DNA of 42,909 nt, taken from the NCBI GenBank assembly GCA_022793375.1, contig JAAWCS010000019.1:1-42909 (forward strand), written 5' to 3'. Source of the stretch: Lachnospiraceae bacterium. GTDB lineage: Bacteria; Bacillota; Clostridia; Lachnospirales; Lachnospiraceae. Shown one piece after another: positions 27,562 through 36,834 of this stretch (position 1 is the stretch's first letter; each line of letters starts with the position of its first letter). The position numbers were made by a program, and so were the translations under genes. The notes below the pieces were generated by a model. The model searched no databases and had not been told where the DNA came from. It saw nothing but the letters and a program-made list of their open reading frames with translations.

Positions 27562-28832
27562 AGTATGCCACCTGCCTTTATCACGTATTCTCCGCTGGCC
27601 AACGCCCCGTTCGGGTAGTCATCCTTCTCCGTAATACCGGATATAGCCGTATTTTTGCCAATGATAACGCCATCCGGGATGCAGGTCTTTTCACCTACCG
27701 TCACCAGGTCAGAGCAGTAAACCTTCGGATCCAGCTTGCTGGGCGCATACTCGCCTACGCCCATCCTGACGCCGGCGCCGATCTTGCTTCGGTCGGCAAT
27801 GATGGCCTTTTCAATCACCGAACCCTCGCCAATGACGACATCCTGCATGATAATGGAGTTGCTGACCACAGCCCCCTTGCCGATCGTCACGCCGGAACCG
27901 ATGACCGAATTATGCACACTGCCGTAAATCGTCGTCCCCTCGCCAATGATGCTGCGTTCAATGGTGGATTCGGCCGAAATATACTGCGGCGGCAGGATAT
28001 CGCTCTTCGTATAAATCTTCCAGTATTCCTCGTAAAGGTTAAAGACCGGAATGATGTCGATCAGTTCCATATTTGCCTCCCAGTAGGAGGTCAATGTCCC
28101 TACATCCTTCCAATAGCCGTTAAATTCATAGGCAAAAATACGTTTGCCGCCCTGGTGGCAGTAGGGGATGACATGCTTGCCGAAATCGCAGCCGGGCTCC
28201 TCCGACAGCGTAATCAGCGCTTCCTTCAGCACCTTCCAGTTGAAAATGTAAATGCCCATCGAGGCCAGATTGCTGCTGGGTTTCTCCGGCTTTTCTTCAA
28301 ACTCCGTAATCTGGTTCTTGTCGTCGGTAACCAGAATACCGAAGCGATGCGCCTCCTCCATGGGAACCGGCATCGCCGCGATCGTCACGTCGGCATTGTT
28401 GGCCTTGTGATAATCAAGCATCACTTCGTAATCCATCTTGTAGATGTGGTCGCCGGACAGGATCAGGACATAATCGGGATTGTAGCTGTCCATGTACGTC
28501 AGATTCTGATAGATGGCGTTGGCCGTACCAGTGTACCACTCGCTGTTGCGGCTCTTCTCATAGGGCGGAAGTACCGTCACACCGCCGATATTGCGGTCTA
28601 AATCCCACGGGATGCCGATACCGATATGCGTATTGAGCTTCAGCGGCTGATACTGGGTCAATACGCCCACCGTATCAATACCTGAGTTGATGCAGTTGCT
28701 CAGCGGAAAGTCAATAATCCGATATTTACCGCCAAAGGCTACTGCAGGCTTTGCTACTTTGGCAGTCAATACGCCTAATCGACTTCCCTGTCCACCTGCC
28801 AAAAGCATAGCAATCATTTCTTTCTTAATCAC
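27558..28832 (-). CDS. glgC: glucose-1-phosphate adenylyltransferase GlgC
   Basis: A 424-residue enzyme making ADP-glucose from glucose-1-phosphate and ATP, the committed step of glycogen synthesis. It has the catalytic loop [12 protein letters not shown] (residues 12-23), [14 protein letters not shown], and the [12 protein letters not shown] substrate region, with a C-terminal beta-helix. The GTG at 28832 has AAGGGG 8 bases upstream and gives the normal family length; the ATG at 28817 is an alternative. The open frame extends 42 codons further upstream through the leader. Followed by glgD and spoVG. Confidence 0.94.
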   Translation of the reverse strand: MIKKEMIAMLLAGGQGSRLGVLTAKVAKPAVAFGGKYRIIDFPLSNCINSGIDTVGVLTQYQPLKLNTHIGIGIPWDLDRNIGGVTVLPPYEKSRNSEWYTGTANAIYQNLTYMDSYNPDYVLILSGDHIYKMDYEVMLDYHKANNADVTIAAMPVPMEEAHRFGILVTDDKNQITEFEEKPEKPSSNLASMGIYIFNWKVLKEALITLSEEPGCDFGKHVIPYCHQGGKRIFAYEFNGYWKDVGTLTSYWEANMELIDIIPVFNLYEEYWKIYTKSDILPPQYISAESTIERSIIGEGTTIYGSVHNSVIGSGVTIGKGAVVSNSIIMQDVVIGEGSVIEKAIIADRSKIGAGVRMGVGEYAPSKLDPKVYCSDLVTVGEKTCIPDGVIIGKNTAISGITEKDDYPNGALASGEYVIKAGGIL

Positions 28833-28915
28833 ACGATTCACCCCTTGCTGTAAGATTCGTCTCTGTCCGGCCGCAGCTAACCGGTCCAGAAGCAAGCCAT
28901 TTCGGCCTTGTCTCC

Positions 28916-28944
28916 AGTATATCACACTTTTTAGGATAAGTGAA
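28916..28944 (-). promoter_or_regulatory. promoter of glgC-glgD-spoVG
   Basis: Minus strand TTCACT (28939-28944), 17-base spacer, TATACT (28916-28921). Confidence 0.5.
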
Positions 28945-28998
28945 CAAAATTTTTTCAATTTCTTTTTTTTCTTTATGCATTTTTCAGTTTGACTCGGG

Positions 28999-29027
28999 TT
29001 GTCCTGTCCAGAAAAATCGTATATAAT
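28999..29027 (+). promoter_or_regulatory. promoter of asnS
   Basis: TTGTCC (28999-29004), 17-base spacer, TATAAT (29022-29027). The leader of about 90 bases shows no T-box motif. Confidence 0.7.
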
Positions 29028-29122
29028 CTAATATATGCTTTCGCACCCTCCCGCATGTCTTAAAATGGGCGCGGGGCATTCCATTCTGCCTTGAAAACAC
29101 GGGCAAATAGAGAGGAGTCATT

Positions 29123-30514
29123 ATGAATCTAATCGATATTCGTGACATTTACCGCAATAAAGAAACGTATCTGAATCAAACGGTGACGGTCGGCGGCTGG
29201 GTACGTTCCAACCGTGCTTCCAAAAGCTTTGGTTTTCTCGTCATCAGCGACGGCACGTTTTTTGAGACACTGCAGATAGTATACCACGATACGCAGGAAA
29301 ATTTCGCCGAACTGGCAAAATTAAACGTCGGGGCCGCCGTAATCGTGACCGGCGCTCTCGTGCCGACGCCCGAGGCCAAGCAGCCTTTTGAGGTACAGGC
29401 CGAACGCATTGAGCTGGAAGGCTCTTCTTCTCCGGACTACCCGCTGCAGAAAAAGCGCCACAGCTTTGAATACCTGCGCACGATCTCGCATCTGCGCCCC
29501 CGCACCAATACGTTCCAGGCCGTGTTCCGCGTGCGCTCGCTGGCGGCTGCCGCCATCCACCAGTTTTTCCAGGAGCGCGGTTTTGTCTATGTGCACACGC
29601 CGTTAATCACCGGCAGCGACTGCGAGGGGGCCGGCGAGATGTTCCAGGTCACGACACTGGACCCGGCGGATCCGCCCCGCACGCCGGACGGCGCCGTCGA
29701 CTACTCGCAGGATTTCTTCGGCAAGGCGACGAATTTAACCGTCAGCGGCCAGTTAAACGGCGAGACATATGCCATGGCCTTCAAGAAGATTTATACCTTC
29801 GGCCCCACCTTCCGCGCGGAAAATTCCAATACGACCCGCCATGCGGCCGAATTCTGGATGATCGAGCCGGAGATTGCCTTTGCCGACCTCAAGGACGACA
29901 TGGTACTGGCCGAGGGGATGCTCAAGTATATTATCCGTTACGTGCTGGAGCAGGCTCCCGAAGAGATGGCTTTCTTCAACAATTTTGTCGACAAGGGGCT
30001 GTTAGAACGGCTGAACCATGTGCTGCATTCCGATTTTGGACATGTCACCTACACGGAAGCGATCCGGCTTCTTGAAGAGCATAACGATGAATTTGACTTT
30101 AAGGTCTCGTGGGGCTGTGATTTGCAGACCGAGCACGAGCGCTATTTAACCGAGCAGATTTTCAAGCGGCCGGTATTTGTCACCGATTACCCTAAGGAGA
30201 TTAAGGCCTTCTACATGAAGTTAAACGAGGATCACAAGACCGTGGCCGCGATGGACTGCCTGGTGCCCGGGATCGGCGAAATCATCGGCGGCAGCCAGCG
30301 TGAGGACGATTATGAAAAGCTGGTTGCACGCATGGAGGAATTGGGATTAAATAAGGAAGATTACGGATTCTATCTTGACCTGCGCCGGTTCGGTTCTGCT
30401 CGTCATGCCGGCTTTGGGCTGGGATTTGAGCGCTGCGTGATGTATTTGACCGGGATGGGGAATATTCGCGATGTGGTTCCGTTTCCTCGAACGGTGAAGA
30501 ACTGCGAGTTATAA
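29123..30514 (+). CDS. asnS: asparaginyl-tRNA synthetase
   Basis: A 463-residue class II synthetase charging tRNA-Asn. The N-terminal OB-fold anticodon domain ([22 protein letters not shown]) is followed by the catalytic core: motif 2 [22 protein letters not shown] and motif 3 [15 protein letters not shown]. The [32 protein letters not shown] segment is typical of AsnRS. Length is normal. GAGAGGAG precedes the ATG. Monocistronic, with a long hairpin downstream. Confidence 0.97.
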   Translation: MNLIDIRDIYRNKETYLNQTVTVGGWVRSNRASKSFGFLVISDGTFFETLQIVYHDTQENFAELAKLNVGAAVIVTGALVPTPEAKQPFEVQAERIELEGSSSPDYPLQKKRHSFEYLRTISHLRPRTNTFQAVFRVRSLAAAAIHQFFQERGFVYVHTPLITGSDCEGAGEMFQVTTLDPADPPRTPDGAVDYSQDFFGKATNLTVSGQLNGETYAMAFKKIYTFGPTFRAENSNTTRHAAEFWMIEPEIAFADLKDDMVLAEGMLKYIIRYVLEQAPEEMAFFNNFVDKGLLERLNHVLHSDFGHVTYTEAIRLLEEHNDEFDFKVSWGCDLQTEHERYLTEQIFKRPVFVTDYPKEIKAFYMKLNEDHKTVAAMDCLVPGIGEIIGGSQREDDYEKLVARMEELGLNKEDYGFYLDLRRFGSARHAGFGLGFERCVMYLTGMGNIRDVVPFPRTVKNCEL

Positions 30515-30545
30515 AAAGCAGGGGAGTTTGGGGCGCGGAGGGGAC

Positions 30546-30627
30546 GGCCTGGCGTCTGTCCGTTCGCTCCCGGACATGGTGGCATGCACACCAAATCGTC
30601 CGGGAGCGAACGGACAGACGCCAGGCC
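30546..30627. repeat. 30-bp perfect hairpin with conserved 22-base loop (copy 1)
   Basis: Arms 30546-30575 and 30598-30627 are perfectly complementary. The loop (30576-30597) contains a further dyad (GGTG...CACC around GCATGC). The inner 11 bp (CGCTCCCGGAC) and the whole loop reappear, reverse-complemented, at 32316-32385, while the outer stem differs. It lies 32 bases after asnS and may also act as its terminator. The remaining sequence to 30744 is G-rich and holds nothing else recognisable. Confidence 0.85.
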
Positions 30628-30744
30628 GCAGCCTTCGGGCGTGAAAGGGGCTGCTTTTTATAACGGCGCTTTGGAGGTAGGGGGCGCTGGGGGAGATTGG
30701 AGGCGTTTTGGGGGTGTTTTGTTTCGGAGGGGTGATTGGGATTG

Positions 30745-31491
30745 TTAGCGGCTGATTTTGTTTAGGATATAGTTTTCAATTTCATCCAGGGTTGCGGCGT
30801 TTGAGATGCTTTCGTAAGCACTTCTGGAAAATACCAGACCGTCTTTGGTTTCAAGAAACGCATACCGCTCGCCGTCTGCAAAACCATAGTCTGCAATATC
30901 GTTTAATGCTAATCTGGCTCCATTCTGCTCTTCAATCGAGGTATTGTCGTAAATCATCGGCATAAAAATCCCGGTCATACCTGCCTGCATCGATGAAACG
31001 GTATCGGTGTCCTCTACCCAGATGTCTTTCATAATGGGACACGGCAGCAGAACGGATACCGTATCGCCTGCGTTACAGGAGCCGCGGTAGACGGTTTCTA
31101 TTTCAATTTCGGCAATCGCACGATAGCTTTTGGCGCCGTTAAAGTCAAGTTCAATGTTCGTGAGATTTAGTATTTTTCCTTTGAAAATTGCTGTGTTAAA
31201 ATGCGTGAACAGTTCTTCTTCCGTGAGATAAATTAACGCGCTGCTGCTTTGTATGGAAGGGGGATTGCTTGTGTAGCGAACGGTTACATTGCTGGAGCTG
31301 TCGGAGAGTTTGATTTGATTTTTGGCCTGGTTTGCAGCAGAAGCAGCGGCGATGATGAAAACAAGGCAGGCTGCAAAAGCCGCCCATCGGATATAACGGT
31401 GCTTTTTGCTGCTTTTTTGGTAGCGGATTGCCTCGTCAATATACTTGCTGTCAATTTCGCTCATGGCTTCGGAAAACTTCTTTGAGTTCAT
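30745..31491 (-). CDS. anti-sigma-like membrane protein
   Basis: A 248-residue protein with a cytoplasmic N-terminus of about 35 residues (EAMSEIDSKYIDEAIRYQKSSKKHRYIRW), one transmembrane helix (about 36-54, AAFAACLVFIIAAASAA) and an extracytoplasmic domain. The N-terminus resembles proteins encoded after ECF sigma factors in Clostridia. Its ATG overlaps the sigma stop (ATGA), which supports a sigma/anti-sigma pair. No zinc-binding HxxxCxxC is visible. The outer domain (a fragment such as AIFKGKILNLTNIELDFNG...AIAEIEIETVYRG) is not assigned. GC content is below that of the neighbours. Confidence 0.75.
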   Translation of the reverse strand: MNSKKFSEAMSEIDSKYIDEAIRYQKSSKKHRYIRWAAFAACLVFIIAAASAANQAKNQIKLSDSSSNVTVRYTSNPPSIQSSSALIYLTEEELFTHFNTAIFKGKILNLTNIELDFNGAKSYRAIAEIEIETVYRGSCNAGDTVSVLLPCPIMKDIWVEDTDTVSSMQAGMTGIFMPMIYDNTSIEEQNGARLALNDIADYGFADGERYAFLETKDGLVFSRSAYESISNAATLDEIENYILNKISR

Positions 31492-32048
31492 ATGAATACC
31501 TCTCTTTCGGTCAAATATTTTTTCATCTTCTCACGGATGCGGGTCAGCCGGACGGAGATATTTTTCTCCGTAAGTCCTACCGTCTCGGCTATGTCCCGGC
31601 AGCTATCTGAAAACCAATAGCGGCGCAGGAAGATAACGCGGTTTTCGGGCGTCAGCGTGTCTAAAAATTCTCCGATCATTACAGCCAGCTCTTTTGTTTC
31701 AATCTCGGCTTCTACTGTGTTTGGGGCCGCTATGCAGGCTTCGATTTCCTCCATGGCAATCGTGTAGTGGCTGTTTCGTTTATCCGCCTGCTTTCGCCAA
31801 TAAAGTTTGAGCGAAATATTCCGGACAATTTTGCACAGATAAGCGGGCAGCGGATTGGGACGCGCCGGGGGGATAGCATTCCATACTCCTAAATAGGCAT
31901 CGTTGACGCACTCCTCTGCGTCTTGTCTGTTGTTTACAATGTTGTACGAGAGAGTATGACAAATTCTCCCGTATTTATTGTTTAGTTCCCGTATAGCCTG
32001 TTCTGAACGTTCGAAAAACATTTCTATGATTTCTCCATCCTTCATCAT
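31488..32048 (-). CDS. ECF-type RNA polymerase sigma factor
   Basis: A 186-residue sigma factor. Region 2 is visible in LSYNIVNNRQDAEECVNDAYLGVWNAIPP and the linker in PLPAYLCKIVRN; region 4 is LDTLTPENRVIFLRRYWFSDSCRDIAETVGLTEKNISVRLTRIREKMKKYL. AAGGAGG lies 4 bases before the first ATG (32048) and 7 before the second (32045), so the second may be used. It is coupled to the anti-sigma-like gene. The target regulon is unknown. The pair is bracketed by the two conserved-loop hairpins. Confidence 0.9.
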   Translation of the reverse strand: MMKDGEIIEMFFERSEQAIRELNNKYGRICHTLSYNIVNNRQDAEECVNDAYLGVWNAIPPARPNPLPAYLCKIVRNISLKLYWRKQADKRNSHYTIAMEEIEACIAAPNTVEAEIETKELAVMIGEFLDTLTPENRVIFLRRYWFSDSCRDIAETVGLTEKNISVRLTRIREKMKKYLTEREVFI

Positions 32049-32426
32049 ACCGCCTCCTTTCCGGCTTCACCTATATACTACGGTTTTAACGGCGAATACT
32101 ACATCCAATTGAAAACTTTTTAAATGTTCATTTATGCAAAGGATTGTGCCATCTCGACTATCGTCTCGATGGCGGCACTCGTCAAATGCCGGTTCGTGCA
32201 AGCACGACCGTCACTTTCCTCGTTATTATAACATATTTGAAACGGACGGTCATGTTTTTGTGATGTGGGATAAAATATTTCAAAGTACAGTTCGGTCCTT
32301 GGAGAAACCGGCCGAGAGACAAAGTACCCGCTCCCGGACGATTTGGTGTGCATGCCACCATGTCCGGGAGCGGGTACTCTGTTTCTTGACCATGCCGCGC
32401 AGGCCCCGAAAATCCTCTCTATTTAA
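32049..32426. other. gene-free interval between sigma and reductase genes
   Basis: About 380 bases with no supported gene. It holds a short dyad (TCGTGC/GCACGA near 32193-32206), an imperfect one near 32148-32171, and hairpin copy 2 (32316-32385). The open frame at 32132-32353 reads through these palindromes and is not protein-like. Confidence 0.6.
32316..32385. repeat. hairpin with conserved 22-base loop (copy 2, inverted)
   Basis: A perfect 17-bp stem (32323-32339 with 32362-32378), extended to about 24 bp with one mismatch and one G-U pair. The loop (32340-32361) is the exact reverse complement of the loop at 30576-30597, and the inner 11 bp match as well. The outer stem is different from copy 1. 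It lies about 40 bases past the end of the reductase gene and may also end that transcript. Confidence 0.85.
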
Positions 32427-34328
32427 TTACACTTCCTCCACACAATTCTTACCCGCTATATACCCATAATACACGCACAGCGAATGGCTGATGCCGCGGA
32501 AACAAATCGGGTACTCCACCGCGTAGCGGCTGCCCTGCACATTGCCGCAGACATACAGTCCCGGGATCCGCTCGCGGGTCGGGCTGGCCGCGTTATCGCC
32601 GGCTGTAAAGGTATGACAGTTTTCGTCGCTCTCCAGGCCGCCCACGCATACCAACATGGCCGTCGTGCCCCATTTTGTCGCATAGAAGGGGCCTTTCTCG
32701 ATGGCAAACATCCGCTTTGCCGCCTTGCCGAAATCTTCGTCTTTGCCGGCCTTGGCCAGTTCGTTGTAGCGCTCGATGCTGGCTTTTGCCGTCTCTAAGG
32801 CCGTTCCTTCAAAGCCCAGGTTTGCAAGCAGTTCGTCGATTGTCTCACCGGTCGCGGTAAAGGCTTCGGCTTTCTCAGACGCCTTCGTGTACTGGCGGTC
32901 GCTGTAGTTCGGGTTTGAGGTGTCCTCGTCCTCGGGGATCATGTAGCACAGGCCGCCGTGGTTGGCCGGCATGTAGGGAATCTGTTCCGGCCATTGGGAG
33001 TCGTAAATCTGGAACGAGGTATGCTGCGGCTGCAGCTCGATCTGGTTTTCCAGCTGCTGTCCGGGGATTGACTCGTTCATAAACCGCTCGCCGTGCAGGT
33101 TGATCTGCAAAAACGGCGTTACGCCCATGCCGCCGCCCATGTGGTGGGTCATCGGCGCATGGAAATCCTGCACTTTGGCCCCCGCCCAGGCCCCCATGCG
33201 CAGGCCGTCGCCGGTACTGATCGGGTTGCCTTCAATGTCTACGCCCATCGCCGGGCCCATACGCATGATGTTCTTTTCGAGGATTTCGGGGCAGAAATGC
33301 TGCATAATCCGGTCGTCGGAACCGTTGTCTCCGGTGGCCAGGATAACGCCTTTGGATGCATTTAGCTGTTTGTACACATTGCCGTTGGCCGCGTCGCGGA
33401 TGATGACGCCGGTCACACGGCCGCCCGCATCCTTTAAGAGTTTTGTGCCAAAGCACCCGTAATACATCTGCGTGCCGTTGGCAATCGCGTCGTTGAGCTG
33501 AGCTTCTACGATGAATCCCTGCTGATCGCGGCGGCTGGAACGAAATTCCATGGACGAGGGGAAAGTCGGAAATTCTTCTTCTTTATAGTCATAATGCTCC
33601 GGCTGCGGCCAGGATAGCGGTACCAGGATTCCTTTTTCAAACTGTTCCGGCGTCACTTGCTGGCGGGTGGAATCGCAGATCGTGAGGTCCGGATAGGCGG
33701 CCAGGAACCAGTCCATGACTTCATGGGCATGCTCGGCCCAGCGCTTGATGATCGGGCGCTTGTTGCGGTATGTACATTCGCGCATCAGGCGGTCAACCAC
33801 GACATCGGTATCGACAATATTTTCACGGCCCCAGCGTTTGTTCAGCGTGCCGTTTAAGAGCGCGTATTCGCCGGAGCGGCAGTTGAAGGATTCGGATTTT
33901 TCTACGACCGCAACTTTGGCTCCTTCTTCCGCTGCCGCACGGGCTGCGCAGATGCCGGACAGGCCGGCGCCGATGATTACCACATCGTATTCCGCCGTCT
34001 CGGCAATCTCGCCGATCTCCGGCTCCGCACCCAGCCAATCTCCGTCTGCTGCCGTACCGGCAGCCGGGTCCGGGGCGGCGGCGGTTGTTTCCGGTACCGC
34101 GGCGCTTGTCTCCGGCGCGGCGCTCGTCTCGGATGCCGTGCTCGTCTCCGGCGTCTGCGCTGCCGCCTGTGTATCGGCCGGCGTTGCCGCTGCCGCGGTC
34201 GTCGGATCCGCGCCGCCGCAGGCTCCTAAGACTCCCGCCGCCGCAATGCTCAGCGCTCCTGCTGCTGTTCCTTTGAGGAAATCACGGCGCGTTAATCCCT
34301 TTTTTTCAGTAAAACTCTCCTTTTTCAT
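32427..34328 (-). CDS. Tat-exported FAD-dependent reductase (third copy), no FMN domain
   Basis: A 633-residue exported flavoprotein. Signal: GLTRRDFLKG, a hydrophobic stretch and lipobox VLGAC (Cys37), then a Thr/Ala/Pro/Glu-rich linker to about residue 100. The FAD domain starts at VVIIGAGLSG (116-125) with AARAAAEEGAKVAVVEKS, and ends with IPGLYVCGNVQGSRYAVEYPICFRG. No FMN-binding or haem domain is present. It is only distantly like the other two reductases, which points to a different substrate. AAGGAG lies 6 bases before the ATG. It follows, but is separated by its own promoter from, the downstream-facing sigma/anti-sigma unit. Confidence 0.87.
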   Translation of the reverse strand: MKKESFTEKKGLTRRDFLKGTAAGALSIAAAGVLGACGGADPTTAAAATPADTQAAAQTPETSTASETSAAPETSAAVPETTAAAPDPAAGTAADGDWLGAEPEIGEIAETAEYDVVIIGAGLSGICAARAAAEEGAKVAVVEKSESFNCRSGEYALLNGTLNKRWGRENIVDTDVVVDRLMRECTYRNKRPIIKRWAEHAHEVMDWFLAAYPDLTICDSTRQQVTPEQFEKGILVPLSWPQPEHYDYKEEEFPTFPSSMEFRSSRRDQQGFIVEAQLNDAIANGTQMYYGCFGTKLLKDAGGRVTGVIIRDAANGNVYKQLNASKGVILATGDNGSDDRIMQHFCPEILEKNIMRMGPAMGVDIEGNPISTGDGLRMGAWAGAKVQDFHAPMTHHMGGGMGVTPFLQINLHGERFMNESIPGQQLENQIELQPQHTSFQIYDSQWPEQIPYMPANHGGLCYMIPEDEDTSNPNYSDRQYTKASEKAEAFTATGETIDELLANLGFEGTALETAKASIERYNELAKAGKDEDFGKAAKRMFAIEKGPFYATKWGTTAMLVCVGGLESDENCHTFTAGDNAASPTRERIPGLYVCGNVQGSRYAVEYPICFRGISHSLCVYYGYIAGKNCVEEV

Positions 34329-34381
34329 GTTATACTCCTTTCCTTGGATATCTCTAAATTTTTTATAGAAATATCGTTAAA

Positions 34382-34410
34382 AGCATAGCAAATCAAGGAG
34401 GAATCTTCAA
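34382..34410 (-). promoter_or_regulatory. promoter of the third reductase
   Basis: Minus strand TTGAAG (34405-34410), 17-base spacer, TATGCT (34382-34387). Confidence 0.5.
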
Positions 34411-34595
34411 CCGCTTCCGGCTAATTGGACAGAAAAGATGTCTAACCGGGCCGTGTCTTTATGATTTTTACACGTCATTTTTGCGGGGCGGGCGGGTAAG
34501 ATAAACCTGGATTCTGTGTTTGGCAAAAGGGAGGCCCGGGCATTTCGCTTTCGGCATAAGGACAGAATGAACTCTTTACTTTCGGTAAAATGACT

Positions 34596-34628
34596 GAATG
34601 GACACTTCGCAATATGAAATGTCCATTC
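34596..34628 (-). terminator. possible terminator of the sigma/anti-sigma operon
   Basis: A perfect 9-bp stem (34596-34604 with 34620-34628), 15-base loop, about 75 bases past the anti-sigma stop. There is no strong T-run, so it may be weak or have another role. Confidence 0.4.
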
Positions 34629-34703
34629 TCTTTCCGGCCATATTTCTGCCGGTTCTATTCTTTTTTATTCCCTGCCCGCCGTGCTGGTATAACCTTCTGG
34701 TAT

Positions 34704-36182
34704 TCAGCCATAGCAAATCGGGCAGCCTTCATAACCGCAGGGATAGCAATGATCTCTGTTATGATGGCGGTTGTGATGTCCGTTGTTCCAGCAGCCGTTT
34801 CCATAACCGTTCCCCCAGTAAGAATCCTGCTGGTTATCCGGGATAACCTCTGGCTGAGGTTCCGGTTCCGGCGCCGGTTCGGGTTCAGGTTCAGGCTGAG
34901 GTTCAGGTTCGGGCTCCGGCGCAGGTTCAGGCTCGGGCTGAGGTTCGGGCTCCGGTTCCGGTTCGGGAGCCGGTTCCGGTTCCGGCGCTTGCGTCTCTGC
35001 GGGCGCTTCCGGCTTGGACGAAGCGGTGGTCTCCGGCTCCGCGGTGGTCTCCGGTGCGGCCGTTGTTTCCGCCGGCGTCTCATTCTCCGGCGCTGTCTCC
35101 GAAGCGGCCGGTGTCTCCGCGGCCGGAAGCGGGCCGCCGTTGTGCTCATATCTTTGCACCGCGCCGGTCACGGCGTCGATCTCATATATATATTCCACTT
35201 CGGCGGCGGTGAATTCTACCTGGTAGATCATCACGCCGTCCTCGTTTTCAAAGGCGATTTTGGTCAGCTGCGCGTCGGAGAGGGCTATTCCCGAATGCGC
35301 GCAGGCACGATTCATTGCTTCATCTTCGCCGATATAGGTTTTCCCGTCCGGCTGCGTGGCCTGTATTTCTGTGCCGGCCTTGGTTATGGTACTGACCGTC
35401 AGGTTGCGCTCTTCTGAAATCAGCGCGATTTCACGGATTGAAAGCGGCGCCAGCGAGTCAAAGGTCAGCGTCGCATCCTGCCTGGTCACCTCTTCGATCA
35501 GGGCTGCTTTGCCCGGTGAAATTCCGTACTGTTTTGCCAGCTCCTCGATCTGCGTACCGCTTACCTGTACGGTCTGGCTCAGCACCGCCGTACTGGCCGC
35601 ATCGGCGGGGAATGATTCCGCAATAATCGCCGCTACCTCCTGCTGCAGCTGTGCGCTGCGGGCCGCGTCCTGATTCTCTACCGACACCAGGATTGCGTTC
35701 TGCAGTTCGCTGAAATAACCTTTTTGCAGCATCGACCCGATAATCGCGTTTACCGCCACCTCCAGCGAGGCTCCCTTTAACTCCATGCTGCCTATTATTT
35801 CTCTGGCATCCTCATTGAGCGCTTCTGCCGACAAAACGGTTTCCTCCGCGTTTACATACAAAGACACGCTCGGGTTTACATCCAGCATAATCAGCGAATC
35901 CACCTGTGATTTCGCGTTCTGCCGGCCGCCAAACCAGCCAAAAAGCCCCAGCACAAAGGCTGCCGCCACTGCCGCAATCGCCGCCAGGCCCGCCTTTTGG
36001 CTCTTTTTCTTCTCCATTTGACTTTCCTCTCCTTTCTTCCGCTCGCCGTCGCTGTCCGTGCGCAGACGCACGACGTTCGTTTTCGTTTGCTCGTCACAGG
36101 AAGAAAGAATTTTGGAAAGCGAATCGGGAGCCATCTGCTCGGCCGCCGCCCGGATGCGTTTCTCCATCTCAGCGTTTGTCAT
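34704..36182 (-). CDS. RsgI-like anti-sigma factor with PepSY domain and Pro/Glu-rich tail
   Basis: A 492-residue membrane protein. Residues 1-65 are cytoplasmic, about 66-88 a transmembrane helix ([20 protein letters not shown]), then the RsgI middle domain ([28 protein letters not shown]...[17 protein letters not shown]), a PepSY-like domain ending [12 protein letters not shown], a long (Pro-Glu)n repeat of about 80 residues, and a His/Asn/Cys-rich C-terminus ([14 protein letters not shown] then CPICYG). The start at 36182 lies inside the end of the sigma gene with GGAGGAGG 9 bases ahead. It probably holds the ECF sigma at the membrane; the rigid tail could span the wall and the His/Cys end could bind metal. 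Both are inference. Confidence 0.85.
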   Translation of the reverse strand: MTNAEMEKRIRAAAEQMAPDSLSKILSSCDEQTKTNVVRLRTDSDGERKKGEESQMEKKKSQKAGLAAIAAVAAAFVLGLFGWFGGRQNAKSQVDSLIMLDVNPSVSLYVNAEETVLSAEALNEDAREIIGSMELKGASLEVAVNAIIGSMLQKGYFSELQNAILVSVENQDAARSAQLQQEVAAIIAESFPADAASTAVLSQTVQVSGTQIEELAKQYGISPGKAALIEEVTRQDATLTFDSLAPLSIREIALISEERNLTVSTITKAGTEIQATQPDGKTYIGEDEAMNRACAHSGIALSDAQLTKIAFENEDGVMIYQVEFTAAEVEYIYEIDAVTGAVQRYEHNGGPLPAAETPAASETAPENETPAETTAAPETTAEPETTASSKPEAPAETQAPEPEPAPEPEPEPEPQPEPEPAPEPEPEPQPEPEPEPAPEPEPQPEVIPDNQQDSYWGNGYGNGCWNNGHHNRHHNRDHCYPCGYEGCPICYG

Positions 36183-36756
36183 TTTTTTCTGCCTCCTCCC
36201 ACGCATTGCGCAGCTTTTTCATCGCCCGGCTGTACCGTGACAGCACGGCCGGCAACGACCGCTTCAATAGGGCCGCAATTTCCCTGTGCCGAAGTCCTGC
36301 CACAATATGCAGCACCACAATCTGACGTTCCTCGTCGGAAAGCGTTTCCATCAAAAGTCTCAGCGTCAGGCGATTCTCGCAGACCTCCGGCGTTTCTCCG
36401 GCAAACACTTCCGACCAGTCCTGCGGTTCGGCCGGCGCCAGCCGTTTTTGCTCTCGAAGTCTCATAAACGCCAGATTGCGTGCAATGGTGAACATCCACG
36501 CCAGCGGCTTGCCCTGCGGCCGATAGCTGCCGGCCGACTGCCATAACTGCAGGTATGTATCCTGCAGCACGTCCTCGGCGTCGGCCCTGTTTTTCAGAAT
36601 CGACAGAGCGTAGCTGTATACCGCGCTTCGCGTTTGTTCATACAAATCGGCCAGGGCCTGCTTCTTACCCTGCGCAATTTCCAGGATACAATGTTCCGCC
36701 GAATCGTCCGCGTCCCGCGGCCGGCCCTGCGGCAGGTCGATGTGCCTTACAGGCAT
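36169..36756 (-). CDS. ECF-type RNA polymerase sigma factor
   Basis: A 195-residue sigma factor. Region 2: [40 protein letters not shown], with the [14 protein letters not shown] continuation; region 4: [50 protein letters not shown] is 10 bases before the ATG at 36756. The stop lies 14 bases inside the anti-sigma gene, coupling the two. Probably activates its own operon and envelope genes. Confidence 0.92.
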   Translation of the reverse strand: MPVRHIDLPQGRPRDADDSAEHCILEIAQGKKQALADLYEQTRSAVYSYALSILKNRADAEDVLQDTYLQLWQSAGSYRPQGKPLAWMFTIARNLAFMRLREQKRLAPAEPQDWSEVFAGETPEVCENRLTLRLLMETLSDEERQIVVLHIVAGLRHREIAALLKRSLPAVLSRYSRAMKKLRNAWEEAEKNDKR

Positions 36757-36834
36757 GACGCATGTTCCTCCTGTTCACTTATATAATGCGAAAGAAAGGA
36801 GTTTTATTGCATGAAAAAATTATTTTTTATTTTG

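Larger units (their letters stand above)
34329..34703. other. gene-free interval upstream of the third reductase
   Basis: About 375 bases. It holds the reductase promoter (34382-34410), a small CGTGT/ACACG hairpin near 34461-34483, two imperfect 25-base direct repeats (34548-34572, 34579-34603) and a 9-bp hairpin (34596-34628). The long plus-strand frame starting at 34590 is a shadow of the anti-sigma gene. Confidence 0.6.

Noticed and set aside
34590..35417. 275-codon plus frame with long Arg/Phe repeats
   Set aside because: It is the antisense of the Pro-Glu repeat of the anti-sigma gene, which explains the repeat.
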